Shown: positions 33,831 to 45,629 of the stretch, in pieces
Layout: every line of letters begins with the position of its first letter
Numbering within the stretch: position 1 is the first letter of the stretch
Assembly: GCA_033977485.1 (NCBI GenBank)
Contig: CM066991.1
Coordinates: 56,787,350 to 56,851,349, forward strand
Source: Hydrangea macrophylla
Lineage: Eukaryota; Streptophyta; Magnoliopsida; Cornales; Hydrangeaceae
Length of the DNA stretch: 64,000 bases
Direction: 5' to 3'
Made by a program: the position numbers and the translations under genes
The notes under the pieces: generated by a model
Told to the model about the DNA's origin: nothing
What the model saw: only the letters and a program-made list of their open reading frames with translations
Databases searched by the model: none

Positions 33831-34194
33831 TGGTTGTTGTCTGTTTTGTATTTAGGGACTGTTTGGTTCAATTTTTTTTGTACTATTAAGGTTCTGTTTG
33901 GAAATTTTATTAATGCAGAATGCTATTAATTATGTTTGAATTGACTAAAGAAAGGAATTACGAGTTATCAATCCCCATACGCGTGTTGTTCATTTAATTC
34001 AGCATTTTGCTTATGTTTAAGTGTATGTCATTCATATGGAGTCAGTGGTACATGCATGTGGGTGTTAGTCAGTGTGGAAAAGAGTAATGGTAGTGTGGAA
34101 AGAGTATGAGTTTGAGTTTGTGGTTGTAGTTGTGTGGTTGTGGTTGTGATTGAGATTGTGGTTATGGTTGTGGTTGAGATTGTGGAGAGGGTAT

Positions 34195-34480
34195 TTTTGA
34201 AATGCGACGGTGGCAAATATGGACACTCCCTGACTCCCATGGAAGTGTTAAAGTGTGTGACGTCGAACTCGGACACTCACTGGCACCCATGGTAGTGCTA
34301 AAGTGTGGCCTACGGACACTCCCTGATACTCGAGTCTGGATACTGTGTGAGGGGTTGCCCCGGTATTTGCATGGCGGTTAGGGTATTCAAAGTGTGAGGC
34401 ATTGGACACTCCCTGGTACCCTGGACCAAAGTGTGAGGCAAACTGGACACTCCCTGGCGCCCCGTTGCTAAAGTGTGGCT
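34195..34480. repeat. Degenerate tandem repeat in solo LTR (GGACACTCCCTGG units)
   Basis: Five units containing GGACACTCCCTG, an 'acccatg' or 'accctgg' block and 'gctaaagtgtggc', spaced 40-95 bases, starting near 34218, 34271, 34313, 34408 and 34444. An upstream GTGGTTGTGATT-type tract lies at 34110-34185. Confidence 0.65.
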
Positions 34481-35561
34481 ATCTTAGTGTTTCAAAGATA
34501 CCAGGAGTAAGATAGTGGGTTGTTGGGTTTTGTTGAGAGAAAAGAGTCGGTTAGATGAGATGGTGCATCGTTCCCATACACGGTCACATATGTGTGAATT
34601 CATCTTTTAAATAATGTTGCGGTTGTTTTCTAAACAAGCTCTTTATTCTAAATATAAACTTGTGGTTTTAAATGGGAATTGGAAAATGGTAAATGAGTAT
34701 GTTTTACATTTAAAGTTATGTTTTTAATACTCACCAGCTTCTTGAAGCTGACGACGTTGATGCGTCCTGGACATTCGTGTCCAGGCTTTTCAGGTTATAA
34801 CCAGGAAGAATCATACGACTATGCTAATTGATAATGGCTGCTTTTGGAATAAGAGAAATTGTTCATTAATTATATGCTTTAAGTTTACATGTTTAAGTTT
34901 TAAACTGTTTTGTTTTAAGGATGACTGTAATAGACATTAAGTTATTGTTTTGTTTCAAGGCGGTCTGTGCCTTAGTTGACCCCGTACTGTAATATGTAAT
35001 AAGTTAGAAATTTTTTGTAAGCCTTGATTGCTTTACTCTGATTATTTTGTTTTGTTGTTCGACGTTTGGGACGGCATCGATCCTTCAAACTGTCGCGACC
35101 TACGGGTCCATAAAGGAAATTAAACGCTTTCCTTATTTATGCTACGTCGGGGCGTGACATCACCCCTCTCGGCCACCACCACAATATACCCTCTCTCTCT
35201 CTCTCTCACACATACACACACACACACATTTTGGATCTATGGTCTATGGAGTATGTAGATTTCTCTTCTAGAAGCTTGAATGATCACTTTATTTACTTGT
35301 ACTAGTTCTTGAATATGGAAACTGTGTGTAGTATGTCCATTTTATTTCCTCTCGGCCACCACCACCATCATACTTTTGTTCTTTTTTTTTTTAATTTTAC
35401 CATGCCCCCCCCGAAGCCGACCGAGAACCGACTGAAAACTGAGACACCAAAACCGACCATCAATTAGTCAGTTTCGGTTGATAAGCTACTGAAACCGAGA
35501 GCATCGGTTCGGTCTACAATGTGCCTGTAAACCGATCGAAACCAACCGATGTTCAGCCCTA

Positions 35562-36216
35562 GGTGTATAGATCCAAGACTCCTAGACAAACCTCCATATC
35601 ACTTTCCAATCCTAAGGCTTGTTTGGGATTTATAAAATTTCATTTTACTGTTCACTTCTAATTAATATAAATCAAATCAAAATGTTTTGTTCCCAAACAC
35701 AACCTTATATGCACTGCACACGTGGTGCAAAAACCCTTAAGCATGACTGGAATTAGACATACAACACTGTACATCTTCTACCAAAAAAATTCAACAAACT
35801 CAGTTTTGTGAAGCCATCTTTGGAGGACGGTATCTTTCTCACTATGGGCCCAAAACACGTGTATAATACATGGCTTACATAGATATAGAATATGTCCATA
35901 GATATAATTTTTTAAACATAAAAATTGATCTGAATTCGAGCTTAAAGTTTCAGAAAAAAAAAACAAGGGTTTTGAAAACCCAAAATTAGGTTTTGTTATT
36001 TCTCGCTTGTTTGAGATAATCAGTGAATGAAATTTTATGGGGGGACTCTAGGGACTATATGAGACACAACCATATAAAAAAAGTTGAACCTCTATTGGAG
36101 TTTTGTATTAGACCCACTAAAAAATTCGTTTTGGGATTTTTAAGCAAAAGCTTCAAACAATCTTTAATGGCAGATCGTATTTGGGCAAATAAACGGGCGA
36201 ATCAACAACCCATATG
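35562..36216 (-). other. Non-coding stretch, probable leader of a copia remnant
   Basis: No protein domain. Its right end carries a PBS-like site for the LTR at 36230-36659, so the last few hundred bases are likely a copia leader on the minus strand. Confidence 0.35.
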
Positions 36217-36228
36217 GCTCTGATAACA
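36217..36228 (-). other. PBS-like site of copia remnant
   Basis: Minus strand TGTTATCAGAGC, one mismatch from the initiator-Met PBS, one base from the LTR edge. Confidence 0.45.
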
Positions 36229-36229
36229 A

Positions 36230-36659
36230 TGTAAATAAATCATGCACGCAAGCATGGAGCTGGGTATAGATCACTAGCCTAGCGAAATAACCTAATGGAT
36301 CGATTTGGCGTTATTACGAGCCCCGAACTTGAACCCACGTACGGCTGCAATCTTTGAGCCCCCGTATACAGGTTGTGCTTCGCATAGGTCGTAGAAAATG
36401 CTACACGTGCAATTCCCATGACAGTCATGCGCTAAATCCCCAAGAATTTGGTGATGGCTTAGAAAGAGAGAGTTCGTGAGAAAGAGGGAAAAGGAGAGAG
36501 GTAGCCGACTTTTTGGGTGTATTGTGTAAACCCCAAAGTTGTGTGCAATATACATATATATAGGCCCACACCGATGAAACCCTAGGTCTCCAAAGACCAA
36601 AGCTCATTGGACCCGGTCCAATGTATGTGGGTGCACCAATGTCCCACAATTTTCTTACA
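36230..36659 (-). repeat. Copia LTR remnant
   Basis: Minus strand TGTAAGAAAATTGTGG to CATGATTTATTTACA, with TG...CA ends and a TATATATGTATAT stretch (about 36549-36562) as promoter candidate. A PBS-like site adjoins its inner edge. No coding region follows, so it is a 5'-end fragment. Confidence 0.5.
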
Positions 36660-36706
36660 GATACAAACCTCCCCTTGTCATCAATTACTGTAAATTGGTT
36701 GTGTAT

Positions 36707-36710
<4 letters not shown>

Positions 36711-36739
<29 letters not shown>
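36711..36739. repeat. (GA)n microsatellite
   Basis: About 14 GA units between the copia LTR remnant and element E. Confidence 0.9.
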
Positions 36740-36741
<2 letters not shown>

Positions 36742-36820
36742 AGCTAGGCTTGAAGTGCTTATTACTGGGTTTTCAATCTTCAAAGAGGGTGGAGCCAAGA
36801 TTTTTAATTGGTTGGGGTGG

Positions 36821-37975
36821 TGTTTACATCCTAATTTGGGATTTTCCAAGGGACATGACAATCACGTGGCCTGATGACATCATCACAGGATTAGGCAGGC
36901 AGATGAACAGGGAGTGAGGCCGATCACGAAGGAAAGACCGATATCAGAGCTACCTACCGATAAAGATGATACATCCAATACGTAAATATTGGTGTTAAGA
37001 TCGAAGACAGGATGATACTAGGTTCTCTAAGAGATACCTCGGCCTTAACAAGCAAGGCCAAGGTTGCAAAGTAGGTGCAACGATAGTAGTAACATCGGTC
37101 AAATAAGACCGATGACTAACCATGAAGGTTCTAAAGTGTTGGGACCAAAAAACAGGTAAGAAAGGAGATGTAATATCGGGCTTAGAAAATGATTGACAAG
37201 TAATCTATGGAACAATTAAAGTCACAAAGTAAGAGAACATCGGTTAAACAAGACCGATGGACACTAGTAGACTTCCTACGAAGAATAAGACCGAGATCCA
37301 TCAACCAACGAGGGTAAGCTATTCAGAGAGGGATCCAATCGGTTGACTAGGATCTGTTCACAAGGCTTTTAGGCGGTTGAGCATGGATAAGAATATATGT
37401 TGTAGGTTATGCTGAGCTAGAAGAAAAGCAGTTGCATGAAAGGGGAACGTGGCAGAAGTGGGATCACCAAACAGATCGTGGAAGTTGATCATAGGACAAA
37501 GAGTGGGCGTAGTAACTTATTTGTTCCTAAAAATTAGGGACCACTACCCACTAACCCCACTAACATGAGCGGTTATTCACTCAAAGTCTATAAATAGGGC
37601 AAGTGGTACAACATTTAAAAGAGGGCTAACACACATGCCACTTCTGCTCTGGCAGACTTTATTTTGTTTCCTCATAACAATACTGCTATTGTTCTTGAGT
37701 GATTGTGAGTTTTCATTGTTCTTTGATTGTTTGTAATTACTACTTGAAATTCGATCAATGAAGATGATATTCATGAAGGTATTCTTGAGTTTCGGTATCT
37801 GTTTCTTTCCCGTTTTCCATTTGTAATTTGCTTACTTGCATCAGAGTAGAGTTAAGACCTATTAATCATTGTTAATAACCGTTATTCGAATTAGAAGTCA
37901 GATTAGGATACTACAATCCTCCTCGAGTCCACGTGGACTCTGGCACGCCAACACTCACTACACAAATTTTATTGA
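36821..37975 (+). repeat. 5' LTR of element E
   Basis: Begins TGTTTACATCCTAATTT. Homology with the 3' LTR continues to TTTATTG, next to the PBS. TATAAATAGG at 37590-37599 is a clear core promoter. Confidence 0.85.
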
Positions 37976-37979
37976 TTTT

Positions 37980-37995
37980 TGGCACGCCCGGTGGA
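37980..37995 (+). other. Primer-binding site of element E
   Basis: TGGCACGCCCGGTGGA, the PBS form common in Tat-lineage gypsy elements, a few bases after the LTR. Confidence 0.75.
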
Positions 37996-38006
37996 ACCTG
38001 TGTCAA

Positions 38007-40420
38007 ATGGCAGGAAAGGGAACAAGATCTAGGGGACCATCCCAAGAGGTAGGCTCACACGAGCTTGCGGTGGAATCCCCAGATAGCTTACTAACTAGTC
38101 AGGCTGATTTGTCTAATATGCGAAGTAGTATGTTAGAACATTTCAATTAGCGGTTTGGTGAGATGTCCGTTTTGGTGAGATGCCCGTTAGACAAGACCAA
38201 ACATTCGTTCAAGTGAACAAAATACTTCGTGAGTTCAAAGTGTGGAAAGAACAGCAGGCGAGTGTCCCCTCATAGCCATATGTTCCACCAACCTTGCTGT
38301 CTCAAGTTGGCTTAGGGATAAGTCAGAATGCCCCTTCTTCCTCCGAGATCAAAAAATACATTACCCCTCCAAAGAGGGTCGGCAAAGAGATCTTAGAGGA
38401 GACCGTGAACACACCCCCGGTTGTGGTCCGACCAGGCATCACCATCAGGGAGCCATTTATTGCTCTAAATGAGCAAGATTTAGACCATCAATGGGGAAGA
38501 ATTAACCCACTGTTTGGAGACAACTTAGTCACCGAGGACAAAGCAATTAGGAGTGTTAAACCGATTCTAGGATATGAGATCAACATGAGAATGGGTATCC
38601 CACCCCAACGATAAGGGTCGATAGAGAGCAGATCGCCGAAGTCATCCACTAGGACTTCGGCGCCCTTCTCCAAAGAACCCAGCGGCCCGCATATAGGAAG
38701 CCGCATAGTGATGCCATTGAGAGAGTATCTCTTCCATGGGGATATAAGGTACCCTACTTTACAATGTTCTCTGGTGAAATTGATCAATCGATCGTGAAAG
38801 ATATCGGTCATTTCTTGCTGCAGAGGTGAGCCATCGGGGGTACATGTTATTGAAAATATTCCCCAATTCTCTAACTGGGGTAGCTTTTAGTTGGTATATC
38901 AACTTACCCCCAAATTCATTCCATACTTGGAACCAAATGGAAGAAGCCTTTCACGCTCAATTTTATCGGACTGAGCCCAAAGTCTCTATGTCTGATCTGA
39001 CTAGGCTATATCAGCTTCCAAGCGAATCAGCAGAAGCCTATATTGCCAGGTTTAAACGGGCAAAACACTACTGCAAGGTTATATTGCTTGAGGAAGAATT
39101 TATCAACATAGCGTTAGGTGGAATCACCTTCTAGCTTAAAAAAAAGTTTGAGGGGATGGGTTTCCGTGATCTCTTCAAACTGGCAACTCGGGCTGCCCGA
39201 TATAAGCGCATCCTTGAGGAGGAACAAGAGAGAAAAAATTCATCTAAGGGGATCTATTACAGAGATCCCAACTATGATATACATACTACTGAATGTGAGA
39301 TCAACACCGAAGTAGACGTGGTCGAGATCGTGTCAAAAAGGCCACATCTATGTCAGCCGTTGCCAAAGCCAACTGATGCACAGTTGTCATCGGTCAAAAA
39401 ATAGCCTTTTAACGCCGACAAGCATTACTCATTTAACATTGCGATGGCTGATCAGATTTTTGACTTTATGATGGCCGACAGGCAAATTCGGCTTCCACAC
39501 GACGTAAAATTACCTTCGGCCAACGAGCTGAAAGGAAAAGAGTATTGCAACTAGCATAACTCTTGGCGTCACGCAACTAACAATTGTTTGGTATTCCGAA
39601 ATGTTTTGTAGGATATGATCGAGAAAGGAAATTTGAAGTTTGCCGGGAAATAAAAATAGGTCATGGGAGTTGATAGTAATCCATTCCCAGAGATCGTAGG
39701 AGCAAGCATGGTGGCACCCGATTTTATAATCCTGCGCAGGCTAAGAGAAAAGATCGATCTCAGAGGAGCTGAAACTGCTTAAACAAGCTCGAAAGAAAAT
39801 GAACAAAAGTCAAGGGCAAGATTGGCTTCTAAAGTTATGTCGAACAGAAAAGTGGTAAAAGCGGATAAGGTCCCAACATTGCAATGGATGGTCGATATGA
39901 TCGAACAAGGGCTATGTCCCAAGTGTTAGGCTAAGGTAATCAACCCTCCAGTACCAAAGAAGGAAAAGGCGTATCAGATACATAGCCCGAGAAGGCCAAT
40001 TCATAGTCGTCTCACCTATCCAAACCAGGAGTACCGCAGGAAGCCCGAGTTTCAGAGATGTGAGCATAACCAGGATGAACCAAGGTGGGAGAACAGGGAC
40101 ATAAGAAGGAGACTTTACCAACGCCGAGACCATCCCCACGGATGGTTGTTCCACCATAAGAAGAAGTGAACCACTGGAAAAGGGTTGAGCACCCCAAGTT
40201 CCCAGAGCAAGCTTACTTCACCAAAACACAGAAAAGGAGAATGCAGAGGTTTAGGTAGTTTGCTCGGGACTGGGAAGCTAAGTACCGATTGGAAAAAAAG
40301 TAGGCTGATCAATGAAACAATAAGGATAAGGACATGGTGCCAAGGGCGATCCTAAGTCTTAAAGGAAGGGAGAAGATCGAGACCAAGGGCCAGGATAATA
40401 AACTCCAAAACACCACCTAT
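38007..40420 (+). pseudogene. Element E gag (broken)
   Basis: The probable start is ATG at 38007 (MAGKGTRSRGPSQEVGSHEL). Gag continues in shifted frames at 38294-38614, at 38826-39134 and at 39156-39404. The 38826 block is the Retrotrans_gag capsid domain: LTGVAFSWYINLPPNSFHTW, then QFYRTEPKVSMSDL and ESAEAYIARFKRAK. The 39156 block (LFKLATRAARYKRILEEEQE) is its usual continuation. From 39410 to 40420 frames are short and the zinc-knuckle area is too decayed to define. At least three frame changes and several stops are present. The family role is capsid formation and RNA packaging. Confidence 0.75.
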
Positions 40421-40585
40421 TCCCAAAATGAACGAATCAGACTTGGAAATGGCCGATATCGATTCAGATTATGGAGAATCATTGGATAAATACATCCAGT
40501 TTGGAAGCATGCTAAGGGACTTCTCGGTTAATATGGTCTACACGTTGCCAATGTCTGTCAGAGCGAGACATGACCAGGGATTCAA

Positions 40586-41125
40586 ATGGCGGGTGATGTA
40601 TATGAGTACCATAAGTGCCCATCTACACCCATGTTTGTCAATAGTGAAGTAAAGGCAGAGAAACCAAAGGTATCAGTCATAAGGCTGAAAACCGAGGATA
40701 AAATAAGAAAAAGGCCCGCTAAAGTTGTCTTTAAAAAATCAGCTGAAGGAATGTCACAACATTTAAAGTCATTATACATCAACCCGATCATTGACGGAGT
40801 ACCATACTCGAGAGTGTTGATCGATAATGGAGCTGTAGTGAACATCTTACCATCGACCATGTTACTGAAATTGCAACACGACGAGAGCGAGTTGATCCCT
40901 ACTAAGCTCACTGTATGTGGGTTCATGGGGACACCAGCAAAGAAAAAAGGAATCCTCCCAGTGGAGCTCACTGTGGGGAAGAAGACCACCATAACAGCCT
41001 TCTTTGTGGTAGACTCCAGAGCATCCTACAACGCCCTACTCGGTCGTGATTGGATTCATACCAGTTGGTGTATCCCTTCAACCTTGCACCAATCCCTAAT
41101 TTTTTTTGGAATGGTGACGAGGTAG
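40586..41125 (+). pseudogene. Element E aspartic protease (frame broken after it)
   Basis: This 179-residue frame contains the retropepsin core, SRVLIDNGAVVNILPSTM. The active-site triplet is Asp-Asn-Gly where Asp-Ser/Thr-Gly is usual. ASYNALLGRDWIHTSWCIPS follows, the conserved second half in Tat-type elements. The next segment to RT (41050-41394 and 41333-41812) lies in other frames. The protein would have cut Gag-Pol into its parts. The Asn substitution probably weakens catalysis (inference). Confidence 0.8.
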
Positions 41126-41332
41126 AAGTAGTCTGGGCTAATCACAAGCCTTTTATCGCTAGAGTTCATTGCTCTAAAGCCGTACTATACGAGGATGATA
41201 TCGGTCCTATCAAATTTATTGGAACAGACAAGAATGGTAGACCAAGATCGGCCACCATGGTGAAGGAACAAAAGAATCAGTTGATTCAAGTGTGCAAACA
41301 ACTCGATTGGCCATCAATCGTGATTACGCTGA

Positions 41333-42870
41333 TTGACGATGACACAGACCTCAGTGTTCCCTATAGACCAGAAACCATCATCAGTGACGCTTAGAGGGAC
41401 ACTGGCCATGCAGGCTAATGTAGCTAGGGTGAAAGCTTTTCTGGTAGACAAGCGAGTACAAATGTCATCGGCCAAAAAGGTCGATATCATAGAAGATTGT
41501 CAGGAAGAAATTACGGAAGACTGCATAAATATGGACGAGTTAGCATCAGCTCTCGCGAAGCTTGATGATTTGAAGGCTGATGTACAAGATCCTCTCTTTA
41601 AGGTTAATTTGGGGGCAAGTGGAGAATACCAGCCCACTTTTATAAACAAGTTACTCGAGCTTGATTTTCAAGCATCATTGATTTCTCACCTTAGGGAATT
41701 CAAAGATTATTTTACCTGGAATTATCATGAAATGCCAGGGCTGTCAAGGGAGCTAGTGGAACACCGGTTACCCATCAAGGAGGGGTGCAGGCCATTTAAG
41801 CAGTTACCCTGAAGAATGTCCCCTGGAGTCGTTTTAAAAGTTAAAGAGGAGATCAAACGACTGTTGAAGGCTGACTTTATTCGAAAAACAGGTACCTCGA
41901 TTGGATTTCCAATATCGTACCAGTAGTCAAGAAAAACGACAAGATAAGGGTCTATATAGATTTCAAAAACCTGAACTTGGCTACACCAAAGGATGAGTAC
42001 CCAATGCCGATGGTCGATCAAGTGATTGACGCTGCGGCCAAACATAAAATTTTATCTTTCATGGATGGGCATTCAGGATATAATCAGATATATATAGCTG
42101 AAGATGACATCCCCAAAACAGCATTCAGATGTCCAGGAGCAATTGGAACATTCGAATGGGAAGTTATGCCATTCGGATTAAAAAATGCGAGAGCAACGTA
42201 TCAACGAGCTATGAATGCAATCTTCCATGATATGATAGGGAAGATCATGGAAGTTTACATTGATGACATGGTGGTTAAATCGGCCATACAAGAGAAGCAT
42301 TTGGCCGATTTAAGAAGATCATTTGAAAGAATGAGGACCCATGGGATAAAGATGAATCCCTTAAAGTGTGCTTTTGGAGTATCAACAGGAAACTTTCTTG
42401 GTTTCCTAGTACACCAAAGAGGCATTGAGCTCGATAAAAACAAAGTCTGATCCATTCAATCAGCAGAGTCCCTGAGTAACAAGAAAGAGCTCCAAAGACT
42501 TCTCGAGCAAATCAACTTTTTACGAAGGTTCATCTCAAACTGCGCAGGACGAACACATGTTTCGTCCCCATTGCTTAAACTTAAGGTCGAAGAAGAATTC
42601 AGAGGGGATACACAGCATCAAAATGCCTTCGAAGCTATCAAGCAGTATTTATCTGAACCACCAGTAATCATGCCTCCAAGAAGGAAGAGGCCGTTGAAGC
42701 TGTATTTATTGGCCTCAGATGAATCAATAGCATGCATGCTAGCACAGGATAATGAGTGAGGAAAGGAACAAGCAGTGCATTATCTAAGTAGAGTTCTATC
42801 TTCTGCCGAGTGTAGATTTACACTGATAGAGAAATTATGCTTAGCCTTAATTTGCTTCTCAAAAATTAAG
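41333..42870 (+). pseudogene. Element E reverse transcriptase and first RNase H (broken)
   Basis: 41333-41812 carries the linker and the RT entry (HRLPIKEGCRPFKQLP). A stop at 41811 and a shift follow. 41977-42450 holds the RT core: DEYPMPMVDQVIDAAAKHKI, FMDGHSGYNQIYIAEDD, TFEWEVMPFGLKNARATYQR and the catalytic box VYIDDMVVKS (intact YIDD). After a stop at 42448-42450, LQRLLEQINFLRRFIS and 42571-42759 (RKRPLKLYLLASDESIACML) are the thumb and connection leading into the first RNase H. Frame changes continue to about 42870. Confidence 0.85.
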
Positions 42871-42877
42871 AGTATAC

Positions 42878-43663
42878 ATGCTTCCTATTTTGGTTTATTT
42901 GATTTGTCAAACTGACATCATCAAATACATGCTATCAAGACTGATAATGCATGGGTGCATCAGAAAGTGGACTCTGGCTATGATGGAGTTCACATTTCAA
43001 TTCGTTCCACAGAGATCGGTGAAGGGACAGGCCCTCACCGATTTCTTGGCTGATCATCCTGGCCCAGAATTAAATGAAGCAATCGATTCCACCCTATTAT
43101 CAACAATTTCTCTAACCCCTTGGACATTAATATTTGACAGGTCAAGAAATGTTGATGGGGCAGGGGTAGGGATAATCGTAGTATCGTTGAGAAAAAGAAA
43201 AACTGTTTTCTCATTCAAGCTCAAATTCGAGTGTTCTAGCAACCAAGCTGAATATGAAGCGTTAATCAACGGCCTAGAAATCATGGCTGAATTAAACATA
43301 TTAGTGATTCAGATTATTGGTGACTCAAACCTTGTTATTAACAAGCTCAGTGGTGAGTTTAGGTGCAAGTGCTGGGAGTTGTTTCCCTTCAACTCGATTA
43401 CTCTTCAATTATTACGTGAATTTGACAACGTTAGAGTCCAACATATTACCCAGGCCTATAATTCTGAGGCCGAAAACTTAGTGCAGGTAGCATCGGGGAC
43501 CAAGTTAGAAGTGGCTGATAATGAAAAGTTAATAAGAGTGCAAAGAAGGATCTTTCCATCAGTAAAACAACGAGAAATGGCAATAGAAGTTTTCTCAGTG
43601 ATCATGGATGACCAAGACTGTAGAATTCCAATAATCAGGCGCCTCCTGTGTCCAAGCAGGTAG
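42878..43663 (+). pseudogene. Element E second, archaeal-type RNase H (aRNH)
   Basis: A 261-residue frame. The first third finishes the connection region (QRSVKGQALTDFLADHPGPE). It is followed by the additional RNase H of Tat elements: WTLIFDRSRNVDGAGVGIIV, SFKLKFECSSNQAEYEALIN, IQIIGDSNLVINKLSGEF, VRVQHITQAYNSEAENLV. The four acidic positions of the fold are visible as FD, QAEYEAL, GDSNL and the late Glu/Asp area. This is the longest uninterrupted pol segment in E. Its presence separates Tat elements from other gypsy groups. Confidence 0.8.
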
Positions 43664-43689
43664 GCCGAATGAAAAATTAAGTTATCCTC

Positions 43690-44889
43690 TATCAACTATG
43701 TTTTACTAGATGGAGCATTTTTCAAGAAGAGTCTAAAGGACGAAGTGTTACTGAGATGCCTGGATAAGCCTGAGGCCATGAAAGTGATGGCTGAAGCACA
43801 TGAAGGCATTTGCGGAGCATACCAAGCAGGTACAAAGATGAAGTGGCTTCTTAGAAGATAAAATTATTATTGGCCAAGCATGCTAAAAGATTGCATCGAT
43901 TATGCAAAAGGATGCCAGGCGTGCCAGAAGCATAGACCAATACAACGAGTACCAACTACCGAGATGCAGGTGATCGTAAGACCATGGTCGTTTCAAGGCT
44001 GGACCATGGACCTGATTGGAAAAATATACCCACCATCATTGGGCCAACAGGTTTCATTGTGGTGTCTACTGATTACTTTACAAAATGGGTGGAGGCAATA
44101 CCAACCAAATCGGTAAATCATGCATATGTAATCAAGTTCATTAACGAGCACATAATTCACTAATTCGGGCTTCCAGAAATGATTACAGCAGATTAAGGGT
44201 TAGTCTTCACGGGAGATGAAGTTAAGGCGTTTGTAGAAAGCCGTGGTGCCAAGATCCTTAATTTAACTCCATATTTTGCCCAAGGAAATGGACAGGCCGG
44301 GTCATCAAATAAAACAATCAAAGGGATAATAGAGAAGATGGTTGAAGGCAATCCTAGGGTATGACATGACTTATTGTCTGAGGCGTTATGGGCATATCAG
44401 ACATCAAAAGGATTGGCCACGAACATCACTCCATTCATGTTAACCTATGGTCATGACGCAATGTTACCTATGGAAGTCACAGTGCGGTCAGTAAGACGAG
44501 CATTTCAACTCGGTCTTGAATCAGCCGAGTACACTGAAGCAATGTTGGCTGAGTTGGAAGAGCTCGATGACGTTCATCTTAAAGCTTTGGACTGCATTAA
44601 GGCACAAAAGAACAGAGTGACTCGGGCATACAATAAGAGGGTCAAGCATAAGTCTTTTGGCGAGGGTGAACTAGTTTGGAAAGTTGTATTGCCATTGGGT
44701 GAAAAAGATAGCCGATATGGAAAATGATCAACTAAGTGGGAAGGACCATATCAAGTAATATCAATCATTATGGGGGGTGCATATCGGTTAATGGATTTAG
44801 ATGGTGAAATGCATACAAGACTGATAAATGGAAAATATTTAAAACAATATACACCATCACTGTGGGAATTAGCAAAAGTAGATGAGTAA
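43690..44889 (+). pseudogene. Element E integrase (broken, active-site Glu changed)
   Basis: Fragments in two frames give the whole domain order. The zinc-binding HHCC region ends CQACQKHRPIQR (43880-44116). The first Asp is in GWTMDLIGKI, and the second is in MITAD followed by a stop. The third position reads NGQAGSSNKTIKGIIEKM, with Gly where the catalytic Glu is expected. 44374-44727 is the C-terminal part (LWAYQTSKGLATNITPFMLT, VTRAYNKRVKHKSFGEGELV). After a TGA at 44725 the frame continues WEGPYQVISIIMGGAYRLMD and ends with TAA at 44887. Inactive on at least two counts. Confidence 0.85.
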
Positions 44890-45025
44890 AAATCAAAAAT
44901 TTATATTTCATTGATTTTCAGAAGAGTACATGGTCTTAGCCGTATAAAGAGCAAAACGGCTAAAAAAATTAACAAAAATACATTAACACTACTTATTTCT
45001 TGGCAAATTTGAGCCTTAGCTCCTC

Positions 45026-45629
45026 CCCTAAGAAGCACCGACACTTTGGAAAGGGCTTTGTACCCGTGTCTGACACGTATCGGACACCGACACTCGCCCG
45101 ACACACCTCTGACACGTATCAGAAGCAGAAAATACGTGTCTTGTTTCTGTTATGCAATGTTTAGAGGTGGACACATCCCCGACACACGGCGGGACACTTC
45201 AAGGGACATGGAGGGTAACTCTCTTTTGACCAAAAAGCTGTATTTTGCTAGTATTTTTTAACATTTTGAAACCCAATCGGAGTTGATTTTGTCAAGCATT
45301 ACTATCTCCTCACGTTCTCCCGACATTAGCCTCTCAAGACCCTCGTTGTTCGATCTCATCTATCTCTCTATCTTCTTTGACCATCTCACTCTCTTCAATT
45401 TGTTAATATTAAACAATAACGCTCGAAAAATGTGAAGTGAACATTCTATAGATAACATTTTAACAAAATTTATGAAAAACATAACAATGAACTTAAAATT
45501 AAACTTAATCTTTTTTTAAAAAAAAAAATGTATCCCCGCTGTGTCGTGTCATCATTTTTTAGGATTTAACGTGTCGACGTACTGGTGTCATATCGTGTCC
45601 GTGTCGGCGTACCCGTGTCCGTGCTTCAT
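45026..45629. mobile_element. hAT-type MITE inside the antisense gene
   Basis: Exact 8-bp target duplication AGCTCCTC (45018-45025 and 45630-45637). The ends are inverted: left CTAAGAAGCACCGACAC, right (reverse complement) TATGAAGCACGGACAC. Subterminal DNA repeats GTGTCCGACAC and CGTGTC words. Non-coding. It splits the last codons of the antisense gene, whose coiled-coil frame resumes beyond it as EELRLKFAKK. Confidence 0.85.

Larger units (their letters stand above)
32219..35159 (+). repeat. Solo LTR, 2.94 kb, chromovirus (Tekay-like) type
   Basis: It starts TGTAATAACCTGC and ends GTCGGGGCGTGACA, terminal forms seen in long LTRs of plant Tekay/Del chromoviruses. The perfect 5-bp repeat TCACC flanks it (32214-32218 and 35160-35164). 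No internal retroviral genes lie beside it, so unequal recombination between two LTRs removed them. A TATA-type tract (32894-32907) precedes a leader-like stretch. It contains two tandem arrays, at 33540-33830 and 34195-34480. The plus orientation is inferred from the terminal sequences. Confidence 0.85.
31630..35561. mobile_element. hAT-type element with gene-like insert, split by a solo LTR
   Basis: The ends are TAGGGTTGTTCA and (reverse complement) TAGGGCTGAACA. Flanking 8-mers GGTGTACA (31622-31629) and GGTGTATA (35562-35569) match at 7 of 8, as in hAT insertions. Subterminal zones (31665-31810 and 35405-35550) are rich in CCGAACCGACCGA words on both strands, as for transposase-binding repeats. 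Removing the nested solo LTR leaves a 986-bp element whose middle is not hAT-like: a CT tract followed by an ATG frame resembling a plant exon. Confidence 0.75.
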
